From Streptomyces wuyuanensis (lineage in GTDB: Bacteria; Actinomycetota; Actinomycetes; Streptomycetales; Streptomycetaceae): DNA of 64,000 nt. Of the stretch, positions 45,097 to 54,037 are shown piece after piece. The stretch spans positions 62,001-126,000 of the forward strand of contig NZ_FNHI01000009.1 of the NCBI RefSeq assembly GCF_900103455.1. The letters run 5' to 3'. Numbering within the stretch: the first letter of the stretch is position 1; each line of letters begins with the position of its first letter. The notes under the pieces are model-generated. The model had not been told where the DNA came from and did not search any database. It saw only the letters and a list, made by a program, of their open reading frames with translations. The position numbers were made by a program, and so were the translations under genes.

Positions 45097-46110
45097 TCAG
45101 GCGCCGGCCGCGCGGCCGGTGGAGGACTCGCGAACGACCAGGTGCATCGGCAGGACCACCGACTCGGCGGGTCTGCCCTCGATCACGTCGAGCACCAGCC
45201 GCATCGCGTGCTCCCCCAGTTCGCGCGCATCGTGGGCCACTACCGTGAGCGGCGGGGCCAGTTCGCCGAACCAGTCGATGTTGTCGAAGGCGACCAGGGC
45301 GAGGTCCGATCCGATGCGCCGGCCCTGTCTGCGCACTGCGCCCAGCGCGCCGACCGCCATCAGGCTGTCCGCGGCCAGGAGCGCGGTGGGCGGTTTGCGG
45401 CCGCTCAGCAGTGCGGTGGCGGCCGTGCCTCCGCTGGCCCTGCGGAAGTCGCCCGCGGTGATGAGTTCCGGGTCCTCCTCCAGACCGTGCCGTGCCACGG
45501 CGGCGAGGAACGCGTCGTGCCGGGCACGCCCGGTGGACACGGACCGGGGTCCTCCGATGTAGCCGATGCGGGTGTGCCCCTCGGCGGCCAGGTGCGCGAC
45601 CGCGAGTTCGACACCCTGCGCGTTGTCGGCGGTCACGCTCGGCACGTCGAAGCCCTCGACGGTGCGGTCGACGAACACCAGTGGCGTACGGGCCCGTTCG
45701 AGGGCGCGCAGGTTGCCGCCGCCCTCGCCCTGCGGGGCGATGATGATGCCGTCGACGCGCTGGGTGAGGAACGCCTCGAGGTAGATGTCCTGTTGGGCGG
45801 TGTCCTCGTTCGCGTTGGCGAGGAGGGTCACGTACGACGCGGCGAGAGCGGCCTGTTCGGCGCCGTGCGCGATGTCGGCGAAGAACGGGTTGCGCACATC
45901 GGAGACGAGCAGGCCCACGGCATGGCTGCGGGCGGACCGCAGGGCGCGGGCCCGCGCGTCCGGCCGGTAGCCGAGTTCCGCCGCTGCCGCCCGTACCCGC
46001 TCGCGTGCGGCGGCGGAGGTGGCCGGGTTTCCCGAGAGCACCCGCGAGGCGGTACCCGCGGACACGCCCGCACGCTCGGCGACATCCTTGATCGTGACGG
46101 TGCTGTCCAC
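45097..46110 (-). CDS. LacI family transcriptional regulator
   Basis: A 337-residue LacI/GalR repressor. The headpiece is VTIKDVAERAGVSAGTASRV followed by LSGNPATSAAARERVRAAAA, with the hinge helix minor-groove Leu near residue 57. The effector domain begins HAVGLLVSDVRNPFFADIAH and has DGIIIAPQGEGGG. The start is GTG with GAAAGG. It is upstream of rbsK-rpiB-MFS on the same strand (247 bp gap) and has two tandem palindromes ~60 bp before its own start, so it is likely autoregulated and controls the sugar unit. Confidence 0.93.
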   Translation of the reverse strand: MDSTVTIKDVAERAGVSAGTASRVLSGNPATSAAARERVRAAAAELGYRPDARARALRSARSHAVGLLVSDVRNPFFADIAHGAEQAALAASYVTLLANANEDTAQQDIYLEAFLTQRVDGIIIAPQGEGGGNLRALERARTPLVFVDRTVEGFDVPSVTADNAQGVELAVAHLAAEGHTRIGYIGGPRSVSTGRARHDAFLAAVARHGLEEDPELITAGDFRRASGGTAATALLSGRKPPTALLAADSLMAVGALGAVRRQGRRIGSDLALVAFDNIDWFGELAPPLTVVAHDARELGEHAMRLVLDVIEGRPAESVVLPMHLVVRESSTGRAAGA

Positions 46111-46169
46111 GGTGGGCCTTTCGGTGCGGGCTGCGTGACGCCGTGTGGCACCGGGTGAGGCGCGCGGCG

Positions 46170-46197
46170 TGGAATCGATTCCATAGAATCGATTCCA
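46170..46197. promoter_or_regulatory. Tandem LacI-type operators
   Basis: TGGAATCGATTCCA (perfect 14-bp palindrome) is followed immediately by TAGAATCGATTCCA, the same site with one change. LacI-family proteins bind palindromes with a central CG. Direct abutment of two sites is unusual and would allow side-by-side dimers. Confidence 0.8.
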
Positions 46198-46315
46198 CGG
46201 GGATCATGGACGTCTGCCGGCCGGACGTCAAGGGGCTGCACGAGGTCTTCTCACACCGCGGTCCGCGCCGGGTGCCGAACGCAAGGACCCGCCCTGGCGA
46301 ACGGGCCCGCGGTCA

Positions 46316-46357
46316 GGGCCGCTTCGGCCCATCCGCCGATCAGGGCCGGTTCGGCCC
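46316..46357 (-). terminator. Two tandem hairpins past the methyltransferase gene
   Basis: GGGCCG-CTT-CGGCCC (46316-46330) and GGGCCG-GTT-CGGCCC (46343-46357) are near-identical hairpins in a 27-bp direct repeat, about 110 bp downstream of the isoaspartate methyltransferase stop. Confidence 0.5.
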
Positions 46358-46463
46358 ACGCCGGAGGCGGCTCGCGGGTTCCGGCGGACCCACGCCCGCC
46401 GCTTACCGGCGCGTGACCTCCCGGCCCGCTGCCGTCTCGCCCCCGGCCACGCGGGCGGCGTGT

Positions 46464-47153
46464 TCACGACGCCGTGCCGGGCGGGTATCCGTGCGCCCCG
46501 TAGAGCCGTACGAAATGAGCCGACACGACGGTCCGGCGCGGCGCGAGGCCCCCGGACGTCCGCTCGTAGAGACGCACCTGCTCCCGCCCGCCCGGACCGA
46601 TCGGCTGGACCAGCCGGCCGCCGACGCGCAACTGGTCCACGAGCGGTTCCGGCACCTCCGGGAAGGCGGCCGACACGACGACGGCGTCGTACGGGGCCTG
46701 TCCGGGCACGCCGAGTGTGCCGTCGGCGGCCGTGACCGAGACGTTGCCGATGCCCGCCCGGGACAGCCGGCGCCGGGCCCGCCCGGCCAGGTCCGCCCAG
46801 CGCTCGACGCTGACGACCTCCCCGGCGAGGCGGGCGAGGACGGCCGTCTGGAAGCCGTAGCCGGTACCGACCTCCAACACGCGCTCGCCGCCGGTCAGGC
46901 CGAGCGCCTCCACCATCAGGGCCACGAGGGACGGCTGGGTGGTCACCTGACCGTGCGGAAGGGGAACGGGGGCGTCCAGGTACGCGGACCCGGCCTCCGC
47001 GCGGGGGACGAAGTCGGCCCTCGGGACGCTGCGCAGGGCTTCGAGGACGCGCTCGTCCCGCACGCCCGCTGCCCTCGATGCCCTGACCAGATCCTCGGGC
47101 CCCGGCCCTCCGCGGCCCCCTCGATCCGGCGAGAGCCCCGGCCCCGCGGACAT
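46464..47153 (-). CDS. Protein-L-isoaspartate O-methyltransferase-like
   Basis: A ~229-residue SAM-dependent methyltransferase of the PCMT family, which repairs isoaspartyl residues in aged proteins. Family features are SVPRADFVPRAEAGSAYLDA, the substrate-loop VPLPHGQVTTQPSLVALM, SAM motif I VLEVGTGYGFQTAVLA, motif post-I VVSVERWADLAGRAR and the late VGGRLVQPIG. The ATG used has GGTGG 7 nt upstream; Arg-rich in-frame sequence further upstream looks non-coding. It is monocistronic. Some Streptomyces homologues act on peptides in biosynthesis, but no such cluster is near. Confidence 0.88.
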   Translation of the reverse strand: MSAGPGLSPDRGGRGGPGPEDLVRASRAAGVRDERVLEALRSVPRADFVPRAEAGSAYLDAPVPLPHGQVTTQPSLVALMVEALGLTGGERVLEVGTGYGFQTAVLARLAGEVVSVERWADLAGRARRRLSRAGIGNVSVTAADGTLGVPGQAPYDAVVVSAAFPEVPEPLVDQLRVGGRLVQPIGPGGREQVRLYERTSGGLAPRRTVVSAHFVRLYGAHGYPPGTAS

Positions 47154-47703
47154 CACGGCGCCACCGCCCCGGTCCGGCCGCCACGCCGTCTTCCACGGGC
47201 TCCCGGATACGACAGCCTCATCGCCGCTCCTCACCGCTCGACTCACCCGCGATCCCCCTTCGATGATGCGCTCGGGGCACCGGGCCGCTCCAGACGCAGC
47301 GGCCCGGGACGTGCCGGCAGGCATCGCGCGCACGCGGGGCAGGCGGCGGACACGACGTCCACGCGCCCTTCGGGAGCACGCCGGCCACGGACACGGGCGC
47401 CGCCGCGGCGGCCCCGCCGGCGGGGCCGTTCCCCCGTCCTGCGCGAGCCGTCGGCCCCCGGTGGAAGGGCCGGTGGACTCCTGGCGTACGGGGCGGTGGG
47501 CACCATCTGCGGCAACCGGCTGCACAAGGGTTCCTTTCCCGCCAGGTTGGCGCGTACTGTGCGCATCCCCGGCACCCGCCCGCCGGGGGAACGCGGTGCA
47601 CCTCCCCCTTGCGCACCGCCGCGAGACCCCGCCCGCATCCGCACGGCGGGGCCTCGCCGCGTCCCGTCCCGCCCCCCGCCATCTCCCGGCCCGGCGACCC
47701 GCC
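47154..47703. other. Intergenic region
   Basis: 550 bp between the isoaspartate methyltransferase and the exonuclease genes. Frames here have shadow composition. A GTACTGT hexamer and a GAAAGGA-like stretch near 47540-47565 suggest one promoter, but no gene with convincing codon use follows. Confidence 0.4.
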
Positions 47704-48261
47704 TCATTCCGGCCAGTCGCCGCGCCCGGCCAGTGACAGCACCAGCGCCGCGATGTTCCAGGCGTCGTCCTCGCCGCTGTGGTGGCGGCCCTCCAGTGGA
47801 AGCCCGGCGATCCGCAACGCCTGCGCCATGCCCGGACGTTTGCGCAGGCCGCGGGCGTCCGTGAACACGGCCTTCGCGTTGGTGTGCCGGTGCCCGAACG
47901 GGTACGCCGTACCGGTCGCGGCGCACTGCCGCTCGAACTGCTTGCGGTCGTAGTCTCCCCAGCTGGCCCAGGGCCGCGACCCGGCGGCGTGCTCGGCGGC
48001 GAGCAGCCGGCAGGCGTCGGCGAACTCGACGCCCGTGTCCACCTCTGCCCTGGTGAGCCCGGTCAGTTCGGTGCAGAAGGCGCTGACCTCGGACCGACGC
48101 GGGCGCACGAGGACCCGGTGGCGGGCCACGCGTTCACGCGCCCGGAGGTCGACCACGGTCAGCCCGATCTCGATGATCTCGCTGACCGCTCCGGGCGGCG
48201 GTGTGCCGTCCCAGCAGGTCGCCTCGACATCGACGACATTGAGGAGTTGGTCTCTGTTCAT
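47704..48261 (-). CDS. DEDDh-type 3'-5' exonuclease
   Basis: A 185-residue RNase-T/ERI1-like exonuclease. Motif ExoI is LNVVDVEATCWDG (DxE), ExoII includes WASWGDYDRKQFERQC, and ExoIII is HHSGEDDAWNIAALVL, with the catalytic His five residues before an Asp. This fits the KapD/ERI1 group that trims RNA ends. The ATG follows a TAGCCT -10 hexamer by 7 nt, so a leaderless mRNA is likely. It is monocistronic, and there is no proofreading polymerase context. Confidence 0.88.
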   Translation of the reverse strand: MNRDQLLNVVDVEATCWDGTPPPGAVSEIIEIGLTVVDLRARERVARHRVLVRPRRSEVSAFCTELTGLTRAEVDTGVEFADACRLLAAEHAAGSRPWASWGDYDRKQFERQCAATGTAYPFGHRHTNAKAVFTDARGLRKRPGMAQALRIAGLPLEGRHHSGEDDAWNIAALVLSLAGRGDWPE

Positions 48262-48268
48262 GGCGTCG

Positions 48269-48274
48269 AGGCTA
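48269..48274 (-). promoter_or_regulatory. -10 element of the exonuclease gene
   Basis: On the minus strand TAGCCT ends 7 nt before the ATG, consistent with a leaderless transcript. Confidence 0.4.
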
Positions 48275-48414
48275 TGGAGGCTGCCGGCCGTGCGTCATGC
48301 GGATTTCCACCGGTCCGGGCGGTGTTGCGGCCGGTCGTGCGCCGTTCGTGCCGGTCGGGTCGCCACCGGGCAGTACGGCAGCCGGAGGCGACCCGGGCCT
48401 GCGGACCGGAGTCG

Positions 48415-51400
48415 TCAAGCCGCCGGCGCCCGACCGTGCCCGTGCCCGGACGAAGCGGCCACGGCGACGCGTGACTCGGCCCTCGTCCCGTTCACCGTCA
48501 CCGCGAGCACGGCCGTCCCGGGACGCAGCCCGGTGAGGAGACCCGTCGACGGGTCGTACGCCGCGATGTGCCACGGCCTCGCGCGGTCCGGATCGCCCAC
48601 GTACACGTTCGGCGAACCGCTCCAGTCGGTGCTCATCGGGAACCGGGCCGGTGTCTCGCGGGCGCCGGCGCCCTGGCCCTGCCGGACGTGGGCCGTGGCG
48701 GGCGCCTCCGCGCCGACCGGCACCGACTCCGGGGCGTCGAGGGTCAGTCCGTCGACGTGGGCGCGGGTCTGGACGGTCACCCAGTCCGGCCCGCCGGTCC
48801 ACGGCGAGTGCCGGGCCGCCGCCCGTTCCGCGTACGAGACCCGGTCGACGCCGACCAGGGACCACCCGGTGAATCCGCCCTCGTCCGCCGGAGTGGCGGG
48901 CGTCTTCCCGGAGTTGCCGTTGACCAGGTACGGGACGCCGTCCACGCGCTCCGCGTGGAAGGTGCCGACATGGCTGCCGACGAAGGCCGCTCCCTTGCCC
49001 GTCGTCCGGCGGAAGGCGGAGAGCCAGCCCTCCAGCAGGGCGGCCTCCTTGCGGTCCCCGAGCTGGCTGCCCTTCTGCGGCGTGGGGTCACGCGGCGGCA
49101 CGTGCTGGACGACCGCGACGGATCCGATGCGCGGATCGGCGGCCGCGGCGTCGAGCTGTGCGCGCAACTCCCTGATCTGGGCGAAGCCCCCGCCTCGCAG
49201 CCCGAGGCTGGAGGTGTCGAGGGTGATGATTCGGGTGCCCTGATGATCGAACGTCCTCTGGGCGGGCCCGAACTCGGCCACGAAGTTGTCGATCCTGCCG
49301 CCCATGACCTCGTGGTTGCCCGGTACGTAGTACCAGGGCAGCCGGTCGCCCAGTTCCTCCTCGATGACGGTGCGGGCGAACGCCAGGTCCTGGGGCGAGC
49401 CCTCGTCGACCAGGTCGCCGTTGATCACCACGAAGTCGGGCCGGGCGGCTCTGATCTCCCGCAGGGTGCGGCGGGCCTGGGCGACGATCGGGCTGTCCGG
49501 ACTGCGGGCCACGAACTGCGCGTCGGACATCACCGCGAAGCGCCAGTCCCGGCTCTGCGCCTGCACGGCGGAGCCGACGAGCGGGTCGCGGTGGACCGGC
49601 TCGGCGGGCAGCTCGACCGCGGGCGGGACCTTCGCGGTGAGATCGTCGATCACGATCCTCCCCGTGTACGAGCGGGTGGCGGCCGTCTCGGCCAGGTAGA
49701 AGCGGTGGACCCGCAGGGGGTACGAGACGCCGGGCGGCACCGCGAACTCGACGTGCCGCCACCCGGTCCAGGTCACATACGGCCCGCGGAGGAGCTGGTC
49801 GGAGCCGGCCGAGTCCTTCAGGTGCAGGGTCGGCCAGGCGCCGTTGCCGTCGCCCTTGACCCAGAGCCCGAACGACTGCGGCTGACCGTCGACGGCCATC
49901 TGTCCCGGCGGATTGGCGTATGCGGCCCGGGTCGCGGTGGACTGGGTGAAGTCGTAGGCGAGGTCCAGGCCGGTGCCGGTGTGCCCGTCGGCCGTCGGCG
50001 CGACCGAGCCGGAGGCGCGGGCGGCCGTGAACGTCCAGTCGCCGGCGTCGTCGAACGACGCGACCTCCCGTGCCGCCAGTCCGACGGTGACGGCGACGAC
50101 CGTGCTCCTGCCCGCCACGGTCGCGGTGACGCGGCCGGCCGCGGGCTCGGCGGCCCGTGCCCTGACGGTGAAGCCGGCCTCGGCGTCCGGGACGATGTCG
50201 AATAGGGAGCGGTCGTAGTCGAGTTCGACGTCGGCGGGTTCGACGGGGGCGCTGGTGCCGTGCGCGTCGAAGCCGAGGATGCCGAAGTGCCCGGACGCCT
50301 GCGCGTCGGCGAGGCCCACGCGCCGGACCGTGGGCCGGATGCGGTCCAGGTCGCCGAGGACGGTCAGCCGGATGCTTCCACGGGCGTTCCCGCGCCGCGC
50401 GGTGACGTTCGTTTCGCCGCTGTGCCGGGCGGTGAACACCCCGTCGGGGCCGATCCGCCCGGTCCGCGGGTTCTCCGCGTACCAGTGCGGGGCCCCGGCG
50501 GCCGGTCCGTACGTCTCGTCGTACCCGGCGGCGGTCAGACGGCGGGTGAGACCGGGGAAGACCCGCTCGGGGTGGCCGCCCCGGACGGGGTCGGCGGTGG
50601 GCGCCGCGCCCGGGTCCACGGCGGTCTCGACCCGGTAGCCCCTGAGTCGTCCGCTGCCGTCGGGCGCGGTGAGGGCCAGGCCGTTGGGCACGGTCCGTTC
50701 GGTGCCGTCGGACGGGCTGTTCTCCACCTGCACGGTGTCGCTGCCCGGCTCACGGGCGACGAGGGTGGAGGAGCCGCCGCCGTCGAGGTTGATGGCGTTG
50801 TGGGCGCCCGCGCGCCGCATCATCAGGGCGAGTTCGGTGAGGGTCACACCGCCGCTGTCCGCCTGGCGGCCGTCGACGGTCAGGATCCGCATGATGCCGC
50901 CGTCCCGGGAGAAGCCGACCGCGGTACGGGGGGCGGCGGTGTTGTTGCCGCCGCCCTCGTGGTCCACGGGTTCGCCGTCCACCACGAGGAGTTCATTGGC
51001 GCCGATCGCGGTGTGAGGGACCTCCCCGGTGGCGGCGCGCGGGCGGTACTCCAGGGTGACCGGGTCGCCGAGGGCGAGTTGGGCGAGCGCGTCAGCTCCC
51101 GCGTCCCGGCCGACGAGCAGGGTCGTACCGGGCGGGACGGGACCCTTGCCGGGTGCGCCGGCCACGGCGGTCACCTTCCCGCCGGCGACGGCGACCTCCG
51201 CGGTGCGCTGCGCCCCGTCGACGGTGAGGGCCCGATCGGCTTCGCCCCACTGGGCGTTGTAGGCGCCCACGCCGTTCGCCGGCACATTGGCTGCGTTGAG
51301 CGCGGCGAGGGGGCGGCTACCCGCGGGCAGGGTCAGTGTTCCGTCGAAGTACAGCTGGAGGATGCGGCCGGCGTCCCCGGGACCGAGACCGACGGCCCGG

Positions 51401-51960
51401 TGGTAGCCGGGGGCGGGCGAGTTCACCAGCCGGCCGTCGCGGAGCGCGATGCCGTTGGGGGCGCCGGTCTGGTTGATGTCGAAGAAGTCCCCGTTGATCG
51501 CGGCGACGGTGCGCCGCCCGGGTCCGGGATCGTGCTCGGCGGCCATCTGGGACACCGTCTTCCGGGCGGCGACCTTCCCCGGGTGGAGGTAGTCCACCCG
51601 CGTGCCGCGGGAGAGGTCGACGGAGAGCGTGTCGACCCGGAGCCATTTGTCGGACTCCAGCCGGTCGTACGAGGTCAGTTCGACGCCCGGGGCCAGCGGG
51701 CGGCCGGTCCGGGCGGTCTCGAGCCCGTCGCCGTCCGCGACGGTGAAGCTCTCGAAGCCGGTGCCACCCGGGTCCGCGCCCGTGCGGTCCGCGTGGCTCG
51801 CGGCCGGCGGGGCGACGGGCCGCAGCATCTGGGCCGCGGTCCGCGGGAGGGGTTCCGGTGGGGGTGGGGATCCGGCGGTGGCCGGCCCGGCGGTTCCGAG
51901 CGCCAGGGCCGAGCACACGGTCACGACTGTCGCGTATCTTCTGAATCCAGCTGAAAGCAC
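48415..51960 (-). CDS. Secreted phosphodiester glycosidase-metallophosphoesterase
   Basis: A 1181-residue exported two-enzyme protein. After a signal peptide (FRRYATVVTVCSALALGTAG) a NAGPA/phosphodiester-glycosidase domain spans roughly residues 60-420, with TVAAINGDFFDINQ, NSPAPGYHRAVG and HNAINLDGGGSSTLVA, its signature GGGSST. Ig-like and galactose-binding-like modules follow. A calcineurin-type metallophosphatase then begins RFAVMSDAQF, with VINGDLVDEG, YVPGNHEVMG and QHVPPRD holding the metal ligands. The GTG used has GGAG 6 nt upstream; an ATG 21 codons earlier is possible. Together it may degrade phosphodiester-linked glycopolymers such as teichoic acids (inference). Confidence 0.88.
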   Translation of the reverse strand: MLSAGFRRYATVVTVCSALALGTAGPATAGSPPPPEPLPRTAAQMLRPVAPPAASHADRTGADPGGTGFESFTVADGDGLETARTGRPLAPGVELTSYDRLESDKWLRVDTLSVDLSRGTRVDYLHPGKVAARKTVSQMAAEHDPGPGRRTVAAINGDFFDINQTGAPNGIALRDGRLVNSPAPGYHRAVGLGPGDAGRILQLYFDGTLTLPAGSRPLAALNAANVPANGVGAYNAQWGEADRALTVDGAQRTAEVAVAGGKVTAVAGAPGKGPVPPGTTLLVGRDAGADALAQLALGDPVTLEYRPRAATGEVPHTAIGANELLVVDGEPVDHEGGGNNTAAPRTAVGFSRDGGIMRILTVDGRQADSGGVTLTELALMMRRAGAHNAINLDGGGSSTLVAREPGSDTVQVENSPSDGTERTVPNGLALTAPDGSGRLRGYRVETAVDPGAAPTADPVRGGHPERVFPGLTRRLTAAGYDETYGPAAGAPHWYAENPRTGRIGPDGVFTARHSGETNVTARRGNARGSIRLTVLGDLDRIRPTVRRVGLADAQASGHFGILGFDAHGTSAPVEPADVELDYDRSLFDIVPDAEAGFTVRARAAEPAAGRVTATVAGRSTVVAVTVGLAAREVASFDDAGDWTFTAARASGSVAPTADGHTGTGLDLAYDFTQSTATRAAYANPPGQMAVDGQPQSFGLWVKGDGNGAWPTLHLKDSAGSDQLLRGPYVTWTGWRHVEFAVPPGVSYPLRVHRFYLAETAATRSYTGRIVIDDLTAKVPPAVELPAEPVHRDPLVGSAVQAQSRDWRFAVMSDAQFVARSPDSPIVAQARRTLREIRAARPDFVVINGDLVDEGSPQDLAFARTVIEEELGDRLPWYYVPGNHEVMGGRIDNFVAEFGPAQRTFDHQGTRIITLDTSSLGLRGGGFAQIRELRAQLDAAAADPRIGSVAVVQHVPPRDPTPQKGSQLGDRKEAALLEGWLSAFRRTTGKGAAFVGSHVGTFHAERVDGVPYLVNGNSGKTPATPADEGGFTGWSLVGVDRVSYAERAAARHSPWTGGPDWVTVQTRAHVDGLTLDAPESVPVGAEAPATAHVRQGQGAGARETPARFPMSTDWSGSPNVYVGDPDRARPWHIAAYDPSTGLLTGLRPGTAVLAVTVNGTRAESRVAVAASSGHGHGRAPAA

Positions 51961-52417
51961 GGCGACTCCGGTGAAGGCGGGCGACCACGCGCACCCGGTG
52001 CGCACGTGACGGCGCTTCAGCATCGCGGCGCAAGTGGCGCCTTGCCAGAGGGCATTGAAGACATCCGGGAGAACAGCCGGTCTCCACAGGACCACCGGAT
52101 CGCCGTTTCCGGGCGCCGGCACCGGGGGCACCGCCGGGGCGAGGACATCGCGGAGCTCGCGGCCGCTCGGCAGGCGCAGCCTCCGCCGGGCAGGCGGCGT
52201 CCCGGAGGACGGGCGAGCGGCCCGGGCGCGGAGCGACGACAGCAGAGACAAAGGCGCCCCCGTCGCCGCCGCGTGGCGGGGAACAGGGGCGCGTCTCGGC
52301 CGTCGGGAGCCCGCGGCGGGCACGGAGGTGCCGTCGGGCGCCGGGTGATCGGGCACGGACCCGGGGCTTCACCCTCGGTCCGGGCCCGATACCGCTCCGG
52401 GGGGAGTCCGGCGCGGC
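51961..52417. other. Intergenic region upstream of the NAGPA gene
   Basis: 457 bp with the promoter of the NAGPA-metallophosphoesterase gene and the terminator of the SLT gene. The frame upstream of that gene stays open, but its composition is not coding. Confidence 0.45.
52254..52292 (-). terminator. Terminator of the SLT-domain gene
   Basis: GCGCCCC and GGGGCGC flank an inner CCGCC/GGCGG stem, giving a nested hairpin; on the minus strand it is followed by CTTTGTCTC, a short T-rich tail. It lies about 125 bp past the SLT stop. Confidence 0.6.
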
Positions 52418-52954
52418 TCAGTACGCGGAGTCGACGTTGTCGATGGAACCGTAGCGGTCGGCGGCGTAGTTGGCGGCCGCGGTGAGGTTGGCGACCGGGT
52501 CGGTCACGTCGTGCTTGGTGCCCTTGACGTGGTAGGCGTCGAAGGTGGGCTGGATCACCTGCAGCAGACCCTTGGACGGGGTGCCGTTCTGGGCGTTGAC
52601 GTCCCAGTTGTTCTGCGCGTTCGGGTTGCCGCCGGACTCGCGCATGATGTTGCGGTGCAGGCCCTCGTAGCTGCCCGGGATGTCCTCGGACTTCATGATG
52701 TCCAGGGCCTCACGGATCCAGCCGTCGAGGTTCTCCTTGTACTGCTTCTTTTCCTTCTTCGCCTTCTTCGCCGGAGCCTCGGCCGCCACAGCCTTCCCGG
52801 CCGCGACGCTCGCCGAAGCCTGCTCGGCGGCGTGCGCCGGCGAGGAGGCCAGCGTGAGGGCCGCTGCCGCGGCACCGGCGGTGGCGATGCCGGCGACGGA
52901 GAGCTTGCGGAGACGGGCGGTGCGGCCGGTGGTGGACTGCGTGCGAGCGGTCAT
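52418..52954 (-). CDS. Secreted SLT-domain transglycosylase-like protein
   Basis: A 178-residue exported muralytic-type protein. The signal peptide (LSVAGIATAGAAAAALTLAS, cut near AHAAE) is followed by a Lys/Ala-rich linker and a lysozyme-like SLT domain from ~95. The catalytic Glu is in RNIMRESGGNPNAQNNWDVN, followed by NGTPSKGLLQVIQPTFDAYH. This is the short actinobacterial form that ends soon after YAADRYGSIDNVDSAY. It should cleave or bind peptidoglycan during growth or germination. GGAG lies 10 nt before the ATG. Resuscitation-type genes often have a c-di-AMP riboswitch leader; none could be recognised here. Confidence 0.88.
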   Translation of the reverse strand: MTARTQSTTGRTARLRKLSVAGIATAGAAAAALTLASSPAHAAEQASASVAAGKAVAAEAPAKKAKKEKKQYKENLDGWIREALDIMKSEDIPGSYEGLHRNIMRESGGNPNAQNNWDVNAQNGTPSKGLLQVIQPTFDAYHVKGTKHDVTDPVANLTAAANYAADRYGSIDNVDSAY

Positions 52955-53386
52955 GCGGGGGGACTCCAATGATGGACTGCATGGGGAGGAACCGAAGGGT
53001 GGTTCGGCAGGAGCTGAGCGGTCGGCGCGGGTGGCGACCCGCTCGGCCCGGCGCTTACTCCCCGGAACGTCAGCCATCGTGGAGGGCACCCCGGCCGGTA
53101 CGCAAAGATGTGACGTACTACCGCTCTACGGAGAAATGTCCGTTTTCTTTTGGCGGGCGTGTTCCCCGAAGGGCCCCCGGGTCCCGCCGCTACTAGCGGC
53201 CCTAGGACGTGACGCGCCTCCTATGCCCGGCATCACACGGACACGGCGTTTCCGGCGCCCGCGGCGACGCGGAGTGGCCTGGCGGTCACACGCCGCCGCC
53301 GCTCGCGGCACCCGTTCCGGATGACGTTTCGGTTGCGACGCGGCCGGGACTCGTTCCCCCTCGGCGGAGTCGGTCGTTTCCCAGGC

Positions 53387-53725
53387 ATGAACGCAATCGG
53401 CAGGGAGACCGCACCCGCTCCGGCCGCGTCCTGCGTCGACGCGTACTGGCTCGACTCCCACGACCACGACCCGCTCAGCTGTCTGTTCCGCGTCCAGGCC
53501 GGGAAGGGCGGGGACGGCCGCGACGCCGCGGACCCGCCCGGGCCCGGGGACGACCGCGACGGGCCTCCGCCCGGGCCCCCGTCGACGCACGGACGAAGAC
53601 ACCCATCGGCGCCGTGGATCGTGCCGCCCGGCCTCCCGCCGCGGCTGCCCTCATCCCCGTCGACACCCCCGTCGACCGAAACGGGCGCCCACCCGGGGAC
53701 CGGCGCGGACCTGATCCAGACCTGA
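53387..53725 (+). CDS. Possible small Pro-rich protein
   Basis: A candidate of 113 residues starting MNAIGRETAPAPAASCVDAY with WLDSHDHDPLSCLFRVQAGK, which has streptomycete codon use for the first ~45 codons and then becomes Pro/Gly rich. No known domain is recognised. A ribosome site is weak (CCAGG). The minus-strand frame over the same stretch is long but of shadow type. Kept as a low-confidence gene. Confidence 0.35.
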   Translation: MNAIGRETAPAPAASCVDAYWLDSHDHDPLSCLFRVQAGKGGDGRDAADPPGPGDDRDGPPPGPPSTHGRRHPSAPWIVPPGLPPRLPSSPSTPPSTETGAHPGTGADLIQT

Positions 53726-54037
53726 CCGGGCCCCGGACCCGATCCGCATCCCACCCGTATCCGGCGCGAGCCGGAGCCGGCCCGGCGGGCGCCGTATCCG
53801 GCCGCGACCCGACCGGCGGGCCCCGCCGCACGACGGCCCGCGTGTCGGATCACCAGCCGGACCTCCGACCTGCTCGGTCGGTCGCGACGGGGTCGACCGG
53901 CCGCGCGTCCATCAGGGGCCGCGCGGATGCCGGCGGCGAGGCGGGACGCGAAACCGGCCATGGGGTACGGGCGGCCCGTCACCTGACCGGAGCCGGACGC
54001 TCGTACCCCCATCTGCCGGAGAGTCAGCCGCTCGGCG
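53726..54037. other. Intergenic region
   Basis: 312 bp with GC-rich, low-complexity sequence; short imperfect repeats of GTATCCGGC and CCGGCCGCGACC were seen, but no gene, motif or terminator was identified. Confidence 0.4.

Noticed and set aside
52955..53250. c-di-AMP (ydaO) riboswitch before the SLT gene
   Set aside because: The conserved GGGTGAA and GCTAACC-type elements could not be found; only unspecific stems are visible.
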